Positions 25,897-35,145 are shown, numbered from the stretch's first letter. The stretch: DNA of 64,000 bases from Syntrophaceae bacterium UBA6252 (GCA_002441265.1 DJVQ01000025.1:1-64000); one strand, 5' to 3'. Notes: generated by a model from the letters alone, not told the origin. A program made the numbers and translations.

Positions 25897-26400
25897 TTGA
25901 GCGGTTTTTTTGAAATCGGAACCGTCCGAAGAGTCGTAGGACTCAAGGGTCGTTTTTTCGTGGCCGGCCATCTGGAATCGCCGGAAATCCTGGAGGACGC
26001 CACGGAAGTCCGAATCGATCAGCGGGACGGCCATGCATCGTGGCACCGCATTGAATATGCACGGTTCTCAAAAAAAGGCATTGCGCTGGAGGTGGAGGGA
26101 ATAAAAAGCCGGGAAGCGGCGGAAAGCCTGATCGGGAGCATCGTGTTTCTTTCGGCCGACGGCATGGAGGAACTCCAGGAAGGCGAATATTACTGGAAAG
26201 ACCTGATCGGCGTGGCGGTCTTTTCGGAAGAGGGGGAATGGCTCGGAAACATCGAGGGCATCTTTCCCACGGGAAGCAACGACGTGTATGTCTGCACCGG
26301 AGGTGCCCGGGAAATCCTGATCCCCGCCATCGATGAGGTCGTCCGGAAGGTGGATGTGGGGAAACGGACCATGGTCGTTCATCTTCTGGAAGGGCTGTAA
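25897..26400 (+). CDS. rimM: Ribosome maturation factor RimM
   Basis: A 167-residue assembly factor for the 30S head, binding S19. Its N-terminal RimM domain (FEIGTVRRVVGLKGRFFVAGH) and C-terminal PRC barrel (YYWKDLIGVAVFSEEGEWLG to ILIPAIDEVVRKVDV) are clear. The start appears to be TTG at 25897, immediately after the khpA stop. Confidence 0.95.
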   Translation: MSGFFEIGTVRRVVGLKGRFFVAGHLESPEILEDATEVRIDQRDGHASWHRIEYARFSKKGIALEVEGIKSREAAESLIGSIVFLSADGMEELQEGEYYWKDLIGVAVFSEEGEWLGNIEGIFPTGSNDVYVCTGGAREILIPAIDEVVRKVDVGKRTMVVHLLEGL

Positions 26401-26403
26401 GGA

Positions 26404-27168
26404 ATGCTCCGGTTTGATGTTCTCACCATCTTTCCGGGGATGTTCGCGTCCCTCACCGATTTCAGCCTCATCCGCAAGGCCCGGGAAAAAGGGATTCTCC
26501 GCGTAGACGTTCACGACATCCGGGAACATGCGGAAGACAGGCACCGCATGACGGACGATTACCCCTACGGCGGAGGCGGCGGCATGGTCATGAAGATCGA
26601 GCCCGTCGCAAAGGCCCTTCAAGCCGTTCTTTCGGAAAGTGAAAGCGGGGAAAGACCCGTTGTCGTTCTCCTGACCCCCCAGGGGGAGACGTTCAACCAG
26701 GGGATGGCGGAGGAACTGGCCCGTTTCAGCCGGATCGTCCTCATCTGCGGGCATTACGAGGGCGTGGACGAGCGGATCCGGGAACATCTGGCGGACCGCG
26801 AGATTTCCATCGGCGATTACGTCCTCACCGGCGGGGAGCTTCCCGCGATGGTGGTGATCGACGCCGTATCGCGGCTTATCCCGGAATTTCTGGGAAACCG
26901 GGAATCGGCCCGGCAGGACTCCTTCTCCTCCGGACTGCTGGAATATCCCCAGTACACACGGCCCCGTTCCTTCCGGGGATGGGAGGTCCCGGAGGTCCTG
27001 CTGTCGGGAAACCACCGGGAAATCGAGGCCTGGAGGAAGGCGGAATCCCTCCGGAGAACCCGCCTCAGAAAGCCGGAGCTGCTGGAAGGCGCCGATCTCA
27101 CCGAGGAGGACCGGAAGATCCTTTCCCGATACCGGGCGGAGGAAACGCCGGAGAAGAATTCCCCGTAA
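26404..27168 (+). CDS. trmD: tRNA (guanine(37)-N(1))-methyltransferase TrmD
   Basis: SPOUT-class trefoil-knot methyltransferase that makes m1G37 and prevents frameshifting. The 254-residue protein carries DVLTIFPGMF at the N-terminus, DDYPYGGGGGMVMKIEP, LICGHYEGVDERI and SIGDYVLTGGELPAMVVIDA, all TrmD hallmarks. The ATG is 3 bases after the rimM stop. Confidence 0.97.
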   Translation: MLRFDVLTIFPGMFASLTDFSLIRKAREKGILRVDVHDIREHAEDRHRMTDDYPYGGGGGMVMKIEPVAKALQAVLSESESGERPVVVLLTPQGETFNQGMAEELARFSRIVLICGHYEGVDERIREHLADREISIGDYVLTGGELPAMVVIDAVSRLIPEFLGNRESARQDSFSSGLLEYPQYTRPRSFRGWEVPEVLLSGNHREIEAWRKAESLRRTRLRKPELLEGADLTEEDRKILSRYRAEETPEKNSP

Positions 27169-27207
27169 ACCCGGCTCCCCGGGCGGCGGGACGTACCGGC
27201 GGCGGTC

Positions 27208-27768
27208 ATGTGCAGGCTCTATATCGCTCTTTTGCACTATCCCGTCTACAACAGACGGAAAGAGGTGGTCGCCACGGCGGTGACCAACCTCGACATTCAC
27301 GATATTGCAAGGGCCGCCATGACCTTCGGGGTCGGGCGGTTTTATATTGTCACCCCCGTGGAGGAACAGCGGGAACTGGTCCGGCGCATCGCGGACCACT
27401 GGAGGAAAGGTTTCGGGAGCCGGTACAACCCCTCCCGGAAGGAAGCCTTTCGCACCCTCGCCGTGGTCCCTTCCCTCGAGGAAGCGCAGGGGGACATCGC
27501 CGGGGAAACGAACATGCGCCCGGTCACCGTCGCCACGGGAGCCTCTCTGAACGGACCGTTTCTCCGGTTTTCGGAGATGCGGGAGCGAATCCGCTCCCGG
27601 GAGGAGCCCCATCTGATTCTTTTCGGAACGGGGTGGGGCCTGGCGGATGAGGTCGCAAGGACGGCGGACCACCGGCTGGAACCCGTCCGGGGCGCCTGCG
27701 AATACAACCACCTGTCGGTTCGATCCGCGGCCGCCATCGTACTGGACCGGATCGCGGGGCGGGAATGA
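27208..27768 (+). CDS. SAM-dependent RNA methyltransferase (Methyltrn_RNA_4 / TrmD-adjacent family)
   Basis: A 186-residue protein with LYIALLHYPVYNRRKEVVATAVTNLD cut in family-typical fashion: LHYPVYNRR at the start, DIARAAMTFGV, and a knot-like end (LFGTGWGLADEV, YNHLSVRSAAAIVLDR). I recognise this as the small SPOUT-like RNA methyltransferase found between trmD and rplS in many Deltaproteobacteria. The RNA target is not known to me. Confidence 0.82.
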   Translation: MCRLYIALLHYPVYNRRKEVVATAVTNLDIHDIARAAMTFGVGRFYIVTPVEEQRELVRRIADHWRKGFGSRYNPSRKEAFRTLAVVPSLEEAQGDIAGETNMRPVTVATGASLNGPFLRFSEMRERIRSREEPHLILFGTGWGLADEVARTADHRLEPVRGACEYNHLSVRSAAAIVLDRIAGRE

Positions 27769-27793
27769 AGAGACGACAAGGAAGCCTTGATTC

Positions 27794-27813
27794 GACTTTT
27801 GCCGATTTCGTCA
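27794..27813 (+). repeat. Repeat end upstream of rplS
   Basis: GACTTTTGCCGATTTCGTCA matches the right end of the dispersed repeat family. It lies 24 bases upstream of the rplS start, just before its AAGGAGG ribosome binding site. Confidence 0.5.
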
Positions 27814-27836
27814 AATATTGAAGGAGGATACATCCA

Positions 27837-28184
27837 ATGAACGTCCTGGACATGCTCGAAAGGGAACAGATGAGGGGGGACATTCCCCCTTTCAAATCAG
27901 GGGATACGATCAAGGTCTACGTCCGCATCGTCGAAGGGCAGAAGGAACGCCTCCAGCTTTTCGAAGGCGTGGTGATCCGGAAAAGGGCCGGCGGCAGCCG
28001 CACCAATTTCACGGTCCGGAAAGTCTCTCACGGCGTAGGCGTTGAAAGGACCTTTCCCGTCCACTCCCCCATGATCGACCGGATCGAGGTGGTGAGCCGC
28101 GGCAAGGTCCGCCGGTCAAGACTGTTCTATCTCCGGGCCCTGAGAGGGAAGAAGGCCAAGGTCAAGGAAATCGGCCGGCGGTAA
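27837..28184 (+). CDS. rplS: 50S ribosomal protein L19
   Basis: A 115-residue large-subunit protein at the 30S-50S interface. It has the family core FKSGDTIKVYVRIVEGQKER, LQLFEGVVIRKR and GVGVERTFPVHSPMIDRIEV, ending in the usual basic tail. AAGGAGG lies about 10 bases before the ATG. Confidence 0.98.
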   Translation: MNVLDMLEREQMRGDIPPFKSGDTIKVYVRIVEGQKERLQLFEGVVIRKRAGGSRTNFTVRKVSHGVGVERTFPVHSPMIDRIEVVSRGKVRRSRLFYLRALRGKKAKVKEIGRR

Positions 28185-28300
28185 GGAACGCCGCCGGGAA
28201 ACGGACCGGACGCCCCGGGCATCCCCGGCGGGGAAAGCCCCGGGCCCGGAGGGCTCGGGCCCGCCCGCTTCAAGGAAAGAGCGGCCCGAGGGAGGAACCT

Positions 28301-28927
28301 GTGGTCCTTACGGGAAGCCGTCCCGGGATGGATGTCCATGAATCGGAGGCGCGTAGCCTCGGGTTCCGCTGGATCGCCGGAATCGACGAAGCGGGCCGGG
28401 GACCCCTGGCGGGACCGGTGGTCGCGGCGGCAGTCATCCTGCCGGACGGGTACCGCAACGGCGACATCAACGATTCCAAGGCCCTTTCCCCGGCCAGGCG
28501 GGAAACCCTCTACGGCGTCATCGGTCGGGAAGCCGTCGCCATCGGGATCGGCGTCGTCGGTCCCGGGGACATCGACCGGATGAACATCCTTCAGGCGACG
28601 CTGCGCGCCATGAGAGAGGCGGTCGAAAACCTCTCCCACCCGTACGACTGTCTTCTCATCGACGGCAGGAACTCCCTTCCGCTGCCCATCCACCAGAAAA
28701 CCATCATCGGGGGCGACGGCAAAAGCCTCTCCATCGCCTCGGCATCCATCGTCGCCAAGGTTTTCCGGGACCGGATCATGGACGAGATGGATCTCCGGTA
28801 CCCCCTTTACGGCTTTCGGAAACACAAAGGATACGGGACCCCGGAGCACCGCCGGGCGATCCGGGACCACGGCCCCTGCGACATTCACCGCCGGTCCTTC
28901 CGGTTCAGAACGGATGATCTCTCCTGA
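28301..28927 (+). CDS. rnhB: Ribonuclease HII
   Basis: Endonuclease that cuts the RNA strand of RNA-DNA hybrids and excises misincorporated ribonucleotides. The 208-residue protein has the catalytic aspartate/glutamate in IAGIDEAGRGPLAGPVVAA, NDSKALSP, LLIDG and SIASASIVAKVFRDR. The GTG at 28301 has GGAGG 5 bases upstream, so I prefer it over the ATG at 28328. It follows rplS, as in many Proteobacteria. Confidence 0.95.
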   Translation: MVLTGSRPGMDVHESEARSLGFRWIAGIDEAGRGPLAGPVVAAAVILPDGYRNGDINDSKALSPARRETLYGVIGREAVAIGIGVVGPGDIDRMNILQATLRAMREAVENLSHPYDCLLIDGRNSLPLPIHQKTIIGGDGKSLSIASASIVAKVFRDRIMDEMDLRYPLYGFRKHKGYGTPEHRRAIRDHGPCDIHRRSFRFRTDDLS

Positions 28928-29303
28928 AAAAAGGCCCCGCGGGACGGGGGCCGCGGGAAAAGCCGGCGAAGACCTGGCCGCCGCCTCCCTGGAAAGGGCG
29001 GGATACGACATCCTCTGCCGGAACTACCGCTGCCGCCACGGGGAACTGGACATCGTGGCCAGGGAGGGGAGGCATCTCGTTTTCGTCGAGGTGAAAAGCC
29101 GCCGTTCGCTCCGTTTCGGAGAACCCCACGAGGCGATCGACTCGAGAAAGCGGCGCCGGATGTCCCGGGCCGCTCTCCACTACCTGCAGCATCACGGGGG
29201 GACGGAACAGGACGCGCGCTTCGATGTTCTTTTCGTCCGATTCACCGCCGGCGGCGGAACGGAAATCCGCCTGATCCGGAACGCCTTCGAGGTCTGTCCG
29301 TGA
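28914..29303 (+). CDS. YraN family protein (UPF0102, putative endonuclease)
   Basis: A 129-residue protein with the YraN/UPF0102 restriction-endonuclease-like fold motifs: GEDLAAASLERAGYDILCRNYRC, GELDIVAREGRHLVFVEVKSRR and a C-terminal FDVLFV. The E-VDIV...EVK pattern matches PD-(D/E)XK-type active sites. It overlaps rnhB by 14 bases and rsmI by 4. The biological role is undefined. Confidence 0.92.
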   Translation: MISPEKRPRGTGAAGKAGEDLAAASLERAGYDILCRNYRCRHGELDIVAREGRHLVFVEVKSRRSLRFGEPHEAIDSRKRRRMSRAALHYLQHHGGTEQDARFDVLFVRFTAGGGTEIRLIRNAFEVCP

Positions 29304-30142
29304 AAGGAACGCTCTTCATCGTCGCCACGCCCATCGGAAACCTGGAGGACATCACCCTCCGGGCCATCCGCGTTCTCCGGGAGGCGGGGCTCGTGGCGGC
29401 GGAGGACACCCGCCGCACGGCAAAGCTCTTTCAGGCCCACGGGATCCGGACGCCCCTCACCAGCCTCCATGACTGGAACGAACGGGAAAAAAGCGCCGCC
29501 ATCATGGAAAAGCTCCTTGCCGGAATGAACGTGGCCTGCGTATCCGACGCGGGGACTCCCGGGATTTCCGATCCCGGATACGTCCTCGTGAAAACGGCCA
29601 TCGAAAAAGGCATTCCCGTCGTTCCCGTGCCGGGGCCGTCGGCGATCATCACCGCCGTCAGCGTGTCGGGGCTTCCCATGGACCGGTTCGTCTTCTTCGG
29701 CTTTCTGCCGTCGAGGGCAAGCCAGCGCAGGAAATTCCTGGCGTCCCTCGCCGACGAGGAGAAAACCATGATTTTTCACGAATCCCCCCGCCGCCTGCGG
29801 GAGGCGCTGGAGGACCTCGGGGAGCTTCTCGGGGACCGGGAGATCGTCGTCGCCCGGGAACTGACGAAACTGCACGAGGAAATCCTGAGGGGGACGGTCT
29901 CGGAGGTGCGCGACCAGTTGAAGGACAATCCTCCCCGGGGGGAAATCACCCTTCTCGTTTCGGGCAGGCCGAAAAAATCCGCTCCGCCGGAGCCGGGAGA
30001 CGCGTTGCGCGACCGGATCCTCGAACTCGCCGGGGAAGGCGGCGCATCGGTGCGGGACCTGGTTTCGCGCCTCACCGAAGAAACGGGACTCCCGCGGAGC
30101 ATGATGTATCGGGAAGCCCTCCAGGTCCTGAAGAAGAAATAA
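29300..30142 (+). CDS. rsmI: 16S rRNA (cytidine(1402)-2'-O)-methyltransferase RsmI
   Basis: Tetrapyrrole-methylase-fold enzyme that 2'-O-methylates C1402 of 16S rRNA, the same base N4-methylated by RsmH (also in this window). The 280-residue protein shows LFIVATPIGNLEDITLRAI, AAEDTRRTAKL, CVSDAGTPGISDPGY and a VPGPSAI segment. The GTG start overlaps the yraN stop (GTGA). Confidence 0.96.
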   Translation: MKGTLFIVATPIGNLEDITLRAIRVLREAGLVAAEDTRRTAKLFQAHGIRTPLTSLHDWNEREKSAAIMEKLLAGMNVACVSDAGTPGISDPGYVLVKTAIEKGIPVVPVPGPSAIITAVSVSGLPMDRFVFFGFLPSRASQRRKFLASLADEEKTMIFHESPRRLREALEDLGELLGDREIVVARELTKLHEEILRGTVSEVRDQLKDNPPRGEITLLVSGRPKKSAPPEPGDALRDRILELAGEGGASVRDLVSRLTEETGLPRSMMYREALQVLKKK

Positions 30143-30348
30143 AACGTCATCCTTCCGGTACGTCCCGCCCCCCGCAGAACCGCACGTCAGGCAAATTTCC
30201 TTCGTTCCAACTGTCTCATGTAGCCCGGCCCTTCAAGGCCGGCGGCCTTTGACGCACCGTTGCCCGCAACGCCGGGGCTGAAGCCCCGGACTACATTTGA
30301 AGATTCTTATCATCCATCGGGATTTTACCGCAGACAACCGCCATAGAG

Positions 30349-30531
30349 GGGCGCGGGACGGTTTTGAGGGCGAATAATCGCTTTTTCGCTAACGGTTCCT
30401 TTCGAAGCGAAACGCCCGCAACACCGCTTGTACCGGCACGGAGACCCAAAGGCCGAATCCGCGGTGTTGCAGTGGAGCGAGAAAATTGGAACCGTCGAAA
30501 AGCGGTTCCTGAGCCGGAAAACCGTCCGCGG
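30349..30531. repeat. Long imperfect palindromic repeat, copy C
   Basis: Same unit as copies A and B, with CCGCAACACCGC and GCGGTGTTGCAG forming the inner arms and GGGACGGTTTT/AAAACCGTCC the outer arms. The hairpin centre (TTGTACCGGCACGG) is shared with copy D and differs from A and B. Confidence 0.85.
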
Positions 30532-30730
30532 CCCCCGGGAACCGCCACATCAACCCAACGTCCCTCGTTCCAACCGGGGCTGAAGCCCCGGACTACGTTA
30601 AAAACCCCATCGCCCCCCGGAACCGCCACATCAACCCGACGGCCCTCGTCCCGACCGGGGCTGAAGCCCCGGACTACGTTTGAAGGTTCTTATCATCTCC
30701 CAGAATTTTACAGCGGGAAATCGCCGTCGA

Positions 30731-30914
30731 GGGGCGCGGGACGGTTTTGGAGGCGAATCAACCGCCTTTTCGTCACGGTTCCTTTCGAAGCGAAACGCCC
30801 GCAACACCGCTTGTACCGGCACGGAGACCCAAAGGCCGAATCCGCGGTGTTGCAGTGGAGCGAGAAAATTGGAACCGTCGAAAAGCGGTTCCTGAGCCGG
30901 AAAACCGTCCGCGT
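30731..30914. repeat. Long imperfect palindromic repeat, copy D
   Basis: Nearly identical to copy C in its palindromic core and centre. It is offset 383 bases from C, because the linker contains an extra 81-base partial duplication, and 302 bases from copy E. Confidence 0.85.
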
Positions 30915-31030
30915 CCCCCGGGAACAGCCGCATCAACCCGACGGCCCTCGTCCCGACCGGGGCTGAAGCCCCGGACTACGTTTGAAGGTTCTTATCATCT
31001 CCCAGAATTTTACAGCGGGAAATCGCCGTC

Positions 31031-31077
31031 GAGGGGCGCGCGACGGTTTTGGAGGCAAATCAACCGCCTTTTCGTCA
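31031..31077. repeat. Truncated palindromic repeat, copy E
   Basis: Matches the first 47 bases of copy D (GGGGCGCGCGACGGTTTTGG to CCGCCTTTTCGTCA), then stops abruptly. The last shared bases, TCA at 31075-31077, are the stop codon of the minus-strand gene at 31075-31308. Confidence 0.85.
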
Positions 31078-31308
31078 GCCTTTTTCCAGGGCCCGTTCCA
31101 TCTCCTCCGCCAGGGCCCCGTAGGTCGATTGCATCAGGGTTTCCAGGGTTTCCGTCTGTTTCCTCATGGGAAGCCACTGGAGGACGTGCTCCTGGTCCCG
31201 CCAGATCCGATCCCGGGCCTCGTCGGCCCGCTGCTGCACCTCCGCCGCCATGTCCCTGCCGAACCGCTCCTCGTATTTCCGGATGATCTCGAGATACTTT
31301 TCCTTCAT
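31075..31308 (-). CDS. Small helical hypothetical protein at the end of the gsp operon (77 aa)
   Basis: A 77-residue acidic and basic, probably all-helical protein (MKEKYLEIIRKYEERFGRDM, then AEEMERALEKG at the end) with no signal peptide or membrane segment. It lies 56 bases after gspE on the same strand, with GGGGAG before the ATG. Its stop codon is the edge of a truncated repeat, so the original C-terminus may have been longer. I do not recognise the family. Confidence 0.6.
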   Translation of the reverse strand: MKEKYLEIIRKYEERFGRDMAAEVQQRADEARDRIWRDQEHVLQWLPMRKQTETLETLMQSTYGALAEEMERALEKG

Positions 31309-31364
31309 GAACTCCCCGCCTTTTCGAAAATGTTTCATCCCGGGGACGGCCCGCACCTCCGCCG

Positions 31365-33053
31365 TCACGCCCGGGTGATCCGCAGCACTTCCTCCACCGT
31401 CGTCCGGCCGTTCAGAATTTTCCCGATGCCGTCTTCCATCAGGGTCGTCATTCCGTTTTTCACGGCCGTCTCCCGGATGACATTGGCATCGGAGGTCTGG
31501 CCGATGATCTTCTTCAGGGGGTCGTCGAGGACCATGATCTCGAAAATGGCCTTCCGCCCCCGGTATCCCGTGTTCAGGCAATGGGCGCAGCCCTTCCTGC
31601 GGTAGATCTCCTTCCCCTCCAGGAGGGCCGCCCCCCCGTCCCCGAGGCCCGCCAGGTCCTCCCTGGCGGCCCGGTAGGATTCCCTGCACTGCTCGCAGAG
31701 GACCCGGACGAGGCGCTGGGCGATGATGGCGATCACCGAGGAGGACACGAGAAAAGATTCGATCCCCATGTCCGTGAGCCGGGTGACCGCGCTGGCCGCG
31801 TCGTTCGTGTGAAGGGTGGAAAATACGAGATGTCCCGTGAGGGACGATTGAATGGCGATCTCCGCGGTCTCCCGGTCCCGGATCTCCCCGACGAGGATTA
31901 CGTCCGGGTCCTGGCGCACGATGGATCGGAGCCCCCTGGCGAAGGTGAGATCGATCCGGGGATTCACCTGGATCTGTCCGATCCCCTCGATCTGGTATTC
32001 CACGGGGTCCTCGATGGTGATGATGTTGATGTCGGGGCGGTTGATCGTCGAAAGGGCCGCATAAAGGGTCGTCGTCTTTCCGCTTCCCGTCGGGCCGGTG
32101 ACCAGGATGATCCCGTAGGGGGACCGGATCAGGCCGTCCATGACGGAAAGCCGGCCGGCGTCGAGGCCCAGGTCCGTGAGACGGAACATGGAAGCCGACT
32201 TGTCCAGGAGCCGGAGGACCACCCGCTCTCCGAAGGCGGTGGGAACGATGGACACACGGATGTCCACCAGGTGGTCGCCGATGCGGATCTCGATTCTCCC
32301 GTCCTGGGGCAGCCGCTTCTCGGCGATGTTGAGCCGGGACATGATCTTGATCCGGGAAACGAGGGGGGATTGAACCCGTTTCGGGAGGGAGAACATGTTG
32401 TACAGGATGCCGTCCATGCGGTAGCGGACCGCCACGGAACCGTGATAGGGCTCCATGTGGACGTCGCTCGCCTTGTCCTTCACCGCCCGGGAAAGAATGA
32501 GGTTCACGAGCCGGATCACCGGGGCGTCGCTCGTGTCGTCCAGGAGATCGGCCCGCTCCTCGATTTCCGACAGGATCCGGTCGGGGGATTCGCCGTTCAT
32601 GTCCTGGATGAACTCCTCCGCCGAGTCCCCGGCGATGTCATAGAGCCGGTTGATCGCCGCGAGGATCACGCCGTGGGGGGCCGCGACGACCGAAACGGGG
32701 CCGGTCCACCCGAGGGCCCGTTTCAGGTCGTCCACCGCCTCGAACCGGGTCGGGTCGGCGGTGACGATGAACCGCCTCTCGCCCGCCGAAAGGGGCACGA
32801 TGCGGTTCTTCCGGAGATGGAACACGGGAACCTCCCTCTGGAGGCCTTCCCATTTCTCATTTGCCGGAAGCTCCCTCCAGAACGGAATCCCCATCCCCTC
32901 CGCCATCCGGGAAAGAAGCTCCTCCGGAATCTCCTTATTCCGGACAAGGGTCTCCACGAGTCCCTCCCCCTTTTCCGTGGAAGTGTCGCGGGTCCCTTCC
33001 AGGGGGTCAATGGGCGGGAGGGGGATTTTCCAGTGCAGGCTTCCTTCGCTCAT
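31365..33053 (-). CDS. gspE: Type II secretion ATPase GspE
   Basis: Cytoplasmic hexameric ATPase powering pseudopilus assembly. The 562-residue protein has an N1E-type domain, Walker A (TGPTGSGKTTTL), an Asp box (IITIEDPVEYQ), Walker B (DVILVGEIRDRETAE), a His box (LVFSTLHTNDA) and the GspE zinc tetracysteine (CEQC and CAHC). I start it at the ATG at 33053 (MSEGSLHW), overlapping the end of gspD by 47 bases; the open frame further upstream is antisense-like sequence within gspD. Confidence 0.95.
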   Translation of the reverse strand: MSEGSLHWKIPLPPIDPLEGTRDTSTEKGEGLVETLVRNKEIPEELLSRMAEGMGIPFWRELPANEKWEGLQREVPVFHLRKNRIVPLSAGERRFIVTADPTRFEAVDDLKRALGWTGPVSVVAAPHGVILAAINRLYDIAGDSAEEFIQDMNGESPDRILSEIEERADLLDDTSDAPVIRLVNLILSRAVKDKASDVHMEPYHGSVAVRYRMDGILYNMFSLPKRVQSPLVSRIKIMSRLNIAEKRLPQDGRIEIRIGDHLVDIRVSIVPTAFGERVVLRLLDKSASMFRLTDLGLDAGRLSVMDGLIRSPYGIILVTGPTGSGKTTTLYAALSTINRPDINIITIEDPVEYQIEGIGQIQVNPRIDLTFARGLRSIVRQDPDVILVGEIRDRETAEIAIQSSLTGHLVFSTLHTNDAASAVTRLTDMGIESFLVSSSVIAIIAQRLVRVLCEQCRESYRAAREDLAGLGDGGAALLEGKEIYRRKGCAHCLNTGYRGRKAIFEIMVLDDPLKKIIGQTSDANVIRETAVKNGMTTLMEDGIGKILNGRTTVEEVLRITRA

Positions 33054-35145
33054 CGTCGATCCTGAGGCGGTTTCTCCGGTAGGTCTCGATGACCTGATCT
33101 TCCGTTTTCTGAATGTCTTCCTTCTTTTCGTCGTAGAGCTTCCGGGCTTCCACGGGGGTTTCCACGATCCGCGGCGTGATGAAGATGTAGAGGTTCCTCC
33201 GTTCCCGGGAGCTGCTCTGGTACTTGAACAGCCAGCCGATGACGGGGATGTTGCCCAGGCAGGGGACGGAATAGTCGGTGTTCGTGATGTCGTCGCCGAT
33301 GAGCCCGCCGATGACCACCGAATGGCCGTCATGGATGGTCACCGCCGTTTTCGCCGTCCGCTTCAGCGTCGTCGGCCGGTCCGTCTGCTGGTTCACTTCC
33401 GTCACGAGCTTCGTCACTTCCTGGTAGATCTGGAGCCGGACGAACCGCTCCTGGCTGATCTGGGGGGTGATCCGAAGGGTCACGCCCACGTCCTTGTATT
33501 CGTAAGTGCTGTAATCCAGATCGGCGCTGGAGGTCTCGCTCCGCGTCTGGTAGGGAACGTTCTGTCCCACCGTGATTTCCGCCTCCTCGTTGTCCAGGGT
33601 CAGGATCTGGGGCCTCGAGAGAATGTGGACGTCCTGGTCCTTCTGGTATGCCTGGACGATGGCCCCGATGCTCGGGAAAAGGATGTCCCCCACCTGGAGG
33701 GACTCGCCGAGAACCCCCAGCGAAAACCCCTCGGGAAGCCCCTTCGTGGAGAGCTCGGAGAGTCCGGTGTACCGGCCCCCGCCGCTGAATCCTCCCCCGT
33801 AGATCTTCGTGCGCCCGGACTCGGAGGAGATGTAGTCGCCGCCCATCCACTCCACGCCCAACTTGAACCCCTTGTCCACGGTCACTTCCATGATGAGGGC
33901 CTCGATGTAGACCATGGGCCTCGGAATGTCGAGCCGGCTGATGATCTCCTCGAGCACCCGGTAGTCATCCTTGCTGGCGGTGATGACCAGGGAATTCGTC
34001 GCCTTGTCCGGCACCACCTGGATGTCCTTGGAGAGCGCCGGGGTCTTCCCCTGTTCCTGGGTTTTCGACTCCTTGGAGGGCAGGTTCATCAGGACCTTGG
34101 CCAGGGATTCCGCATCGGCGTTCTGAAGGTTGACGACCCGTACCCGGGCCTCGCTCCGGGGAGCCTCCCGGTCCAGGAGCCGGACGAGTTCCCGGATCTG
34201 GATGGTGTCGTTTTCGCTCGCCAGGGTGATCACCGAGTTGGTCCGCTCGTCGGCAACGATCTGGACGGAGGCGCTGTCCATTCCCCTGCGGATCTTCACC
34301 TTCTGCTGGAAGATGACGGTCAGCGACTTCACCAGCTCCGGCGCGGACCCGTACTGGAGGGGGATGACGGAAATCTGTTCCTGGACGCCCTCCACGTCCA
34401 GCGCGGAGATGATCCCGAGGATCCGGCTGATGTTGGAAAGAAGGTCGGTGATAACCAGCATGCCCGTGGGGGGGTACGCCAGGATCACGCTCGATTTGGA
34501 AACGAGGGGCGTCAGGACCTTTTTCAGTTCTTCCGGGTTGGCGTAGCTGAGGGTGATGACCTGGGTGATGACCCGGTCCGCCGGGCTGACCGCCTCCTGC
34601 TTCAGGCGGGTTTCCGTGCTTTTCACGGGGGCGTCCCGGATGGGGATGATCTTGATGATGTCCCCCGCGGGAACGGCGGTGAACCCGTAAACCTCCAGGA
34701 CGGACTCGAAAACCTTGTAGGCCTCCTCCACCGTCAGTTTCTTGGGGGAAACGATGGTCACGTTCCCCCGGACATCCCGGTCGACGACGAAATTCTTCGA
34801 CGTGAGTTCGCTCATGAACTTGATCAGGACCCGGATGTCCACGTTGTCGAAATCGATGGAGATCTCTTTCCCCTGATTTTTCCCCTTTTCGGACGGGTCG
34901 GCCTTCTTCGTCACCGCCCTGGCATTCCCGGGCGTTCCCGTATCCGCGGGTTTCACGACCGGCCGAGGGGGGGCTCCCGTCCCGTTGGCGGGAATCCCCA
35001 CCGCCCGGCCGGAAGTCTCCGCGGCGAAAACCGGTCCCGCAGGAACGAGAAGGAGACAAAGCAACAAGATCGCGACGACGGCCCGGGCCGGCCGCCCCGC
35101 GATCGGCACGGACGATGACAACACCAAACCGGCAATCCTCCTCAC
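33007..35145 (-). CDS. gspD: Type II secretion outer-membrane secretin GspD
   Basis: Multimeric outer-membrane channel of the T2SS. The 712-residue protein has a signal peptide (hydrophobic core about residues 22-40, AxA site at VFA), an N0 domain (ISIDFDNVDIRVLIKFMSE), N1-N3 repeats, and the secretin domain with VPYQTRSETS, YKDVGVTLRITPQI and VPCLGNIPVIGWLFK. It has a short charged tail and no obvious S-domain. It lies 124 bases after gspC with its own leader gap. Confidence 0.96.
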   Translation of the reverse strand: MRRIAGLVLSSSVPIAGRPARAVVAILLLCLLLVPAGPVFAAETSGRAVGIPANGTGAPPRPVVKPADTGTPGNARAVTKKADPSEKGKNQGKEISIDFDNVDIRVLIKFMSELTSKNFVVDRDVRGNVTIVSPKKLTVEEAYKVFESVLEVYGFTAVPAGDIIKIIPIRDAPVKSTETRLKQEAVSPADRVITQVITLSYANPEELKKVLTPLVSKSSVILAYPPTGMLVITDLLSNISRILGIISALDVEGVQEQISVIPLQYGSAPELVKSLTVIFQQKVKIRRGMDSASVQIVADERTNSVITLASENDTIQIRELVRLLDREAPRSEARVRVVNLQNADAESLAKVLMNLPSKESKTQEQGKTPALSKDIQVVPDKATNSLVITASKDDYRVLEEIISRLDIPRPMVYIEALIMEVTVDKGFKLGVEWMGGDYISSESGRTKIYGGGFSGGGRYTGLSELSTKGLPEGFSLGVLGESLQVGDILFPSIGAIVQAYQKDQDVHILSRPQILTLDNEEAEITVGQNVPYQTRSETSSADLDYSTYEYKDVGVTLRITPQISQERFVRLQIYQEVTKLVTEVNQQTDRPTTLKRTAKTAVTIHDGHSVVIGGLIGDDITNTDYSVPCLGNIPVIGWLFKYQSSSRERRNLYIFITPRIVETPVEARKLYDEKKEDIQKTEDQVIETYRRNRLRIDDERRKPALENPPPAH

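Larger units (their letters stand above)
30143..31074. other. Gene-free region between convergent rsmI and gsp operon, filled with repeats
   Basis: About 930 bases with no convincing gene. It contains CCGGCCCTTCAAGGCCGG near 30219, several CCGGGGCTGAAGCCCCGG hairpins (about 30270, 30578, 30655, 30957) and three copies of the same palindromic unit found upstream of selB. An 81-base partial linker duplication sits between copies C and D. The hairpins may serve as bidirectional terminators. Confidence 0.8.

Noticed and set aside
30143..31077. CRISPR array
   Set aside because: Units are about 303 bases and palindromic, without short direct repeats alternating with unique spacers, and no cas genes are nearby.
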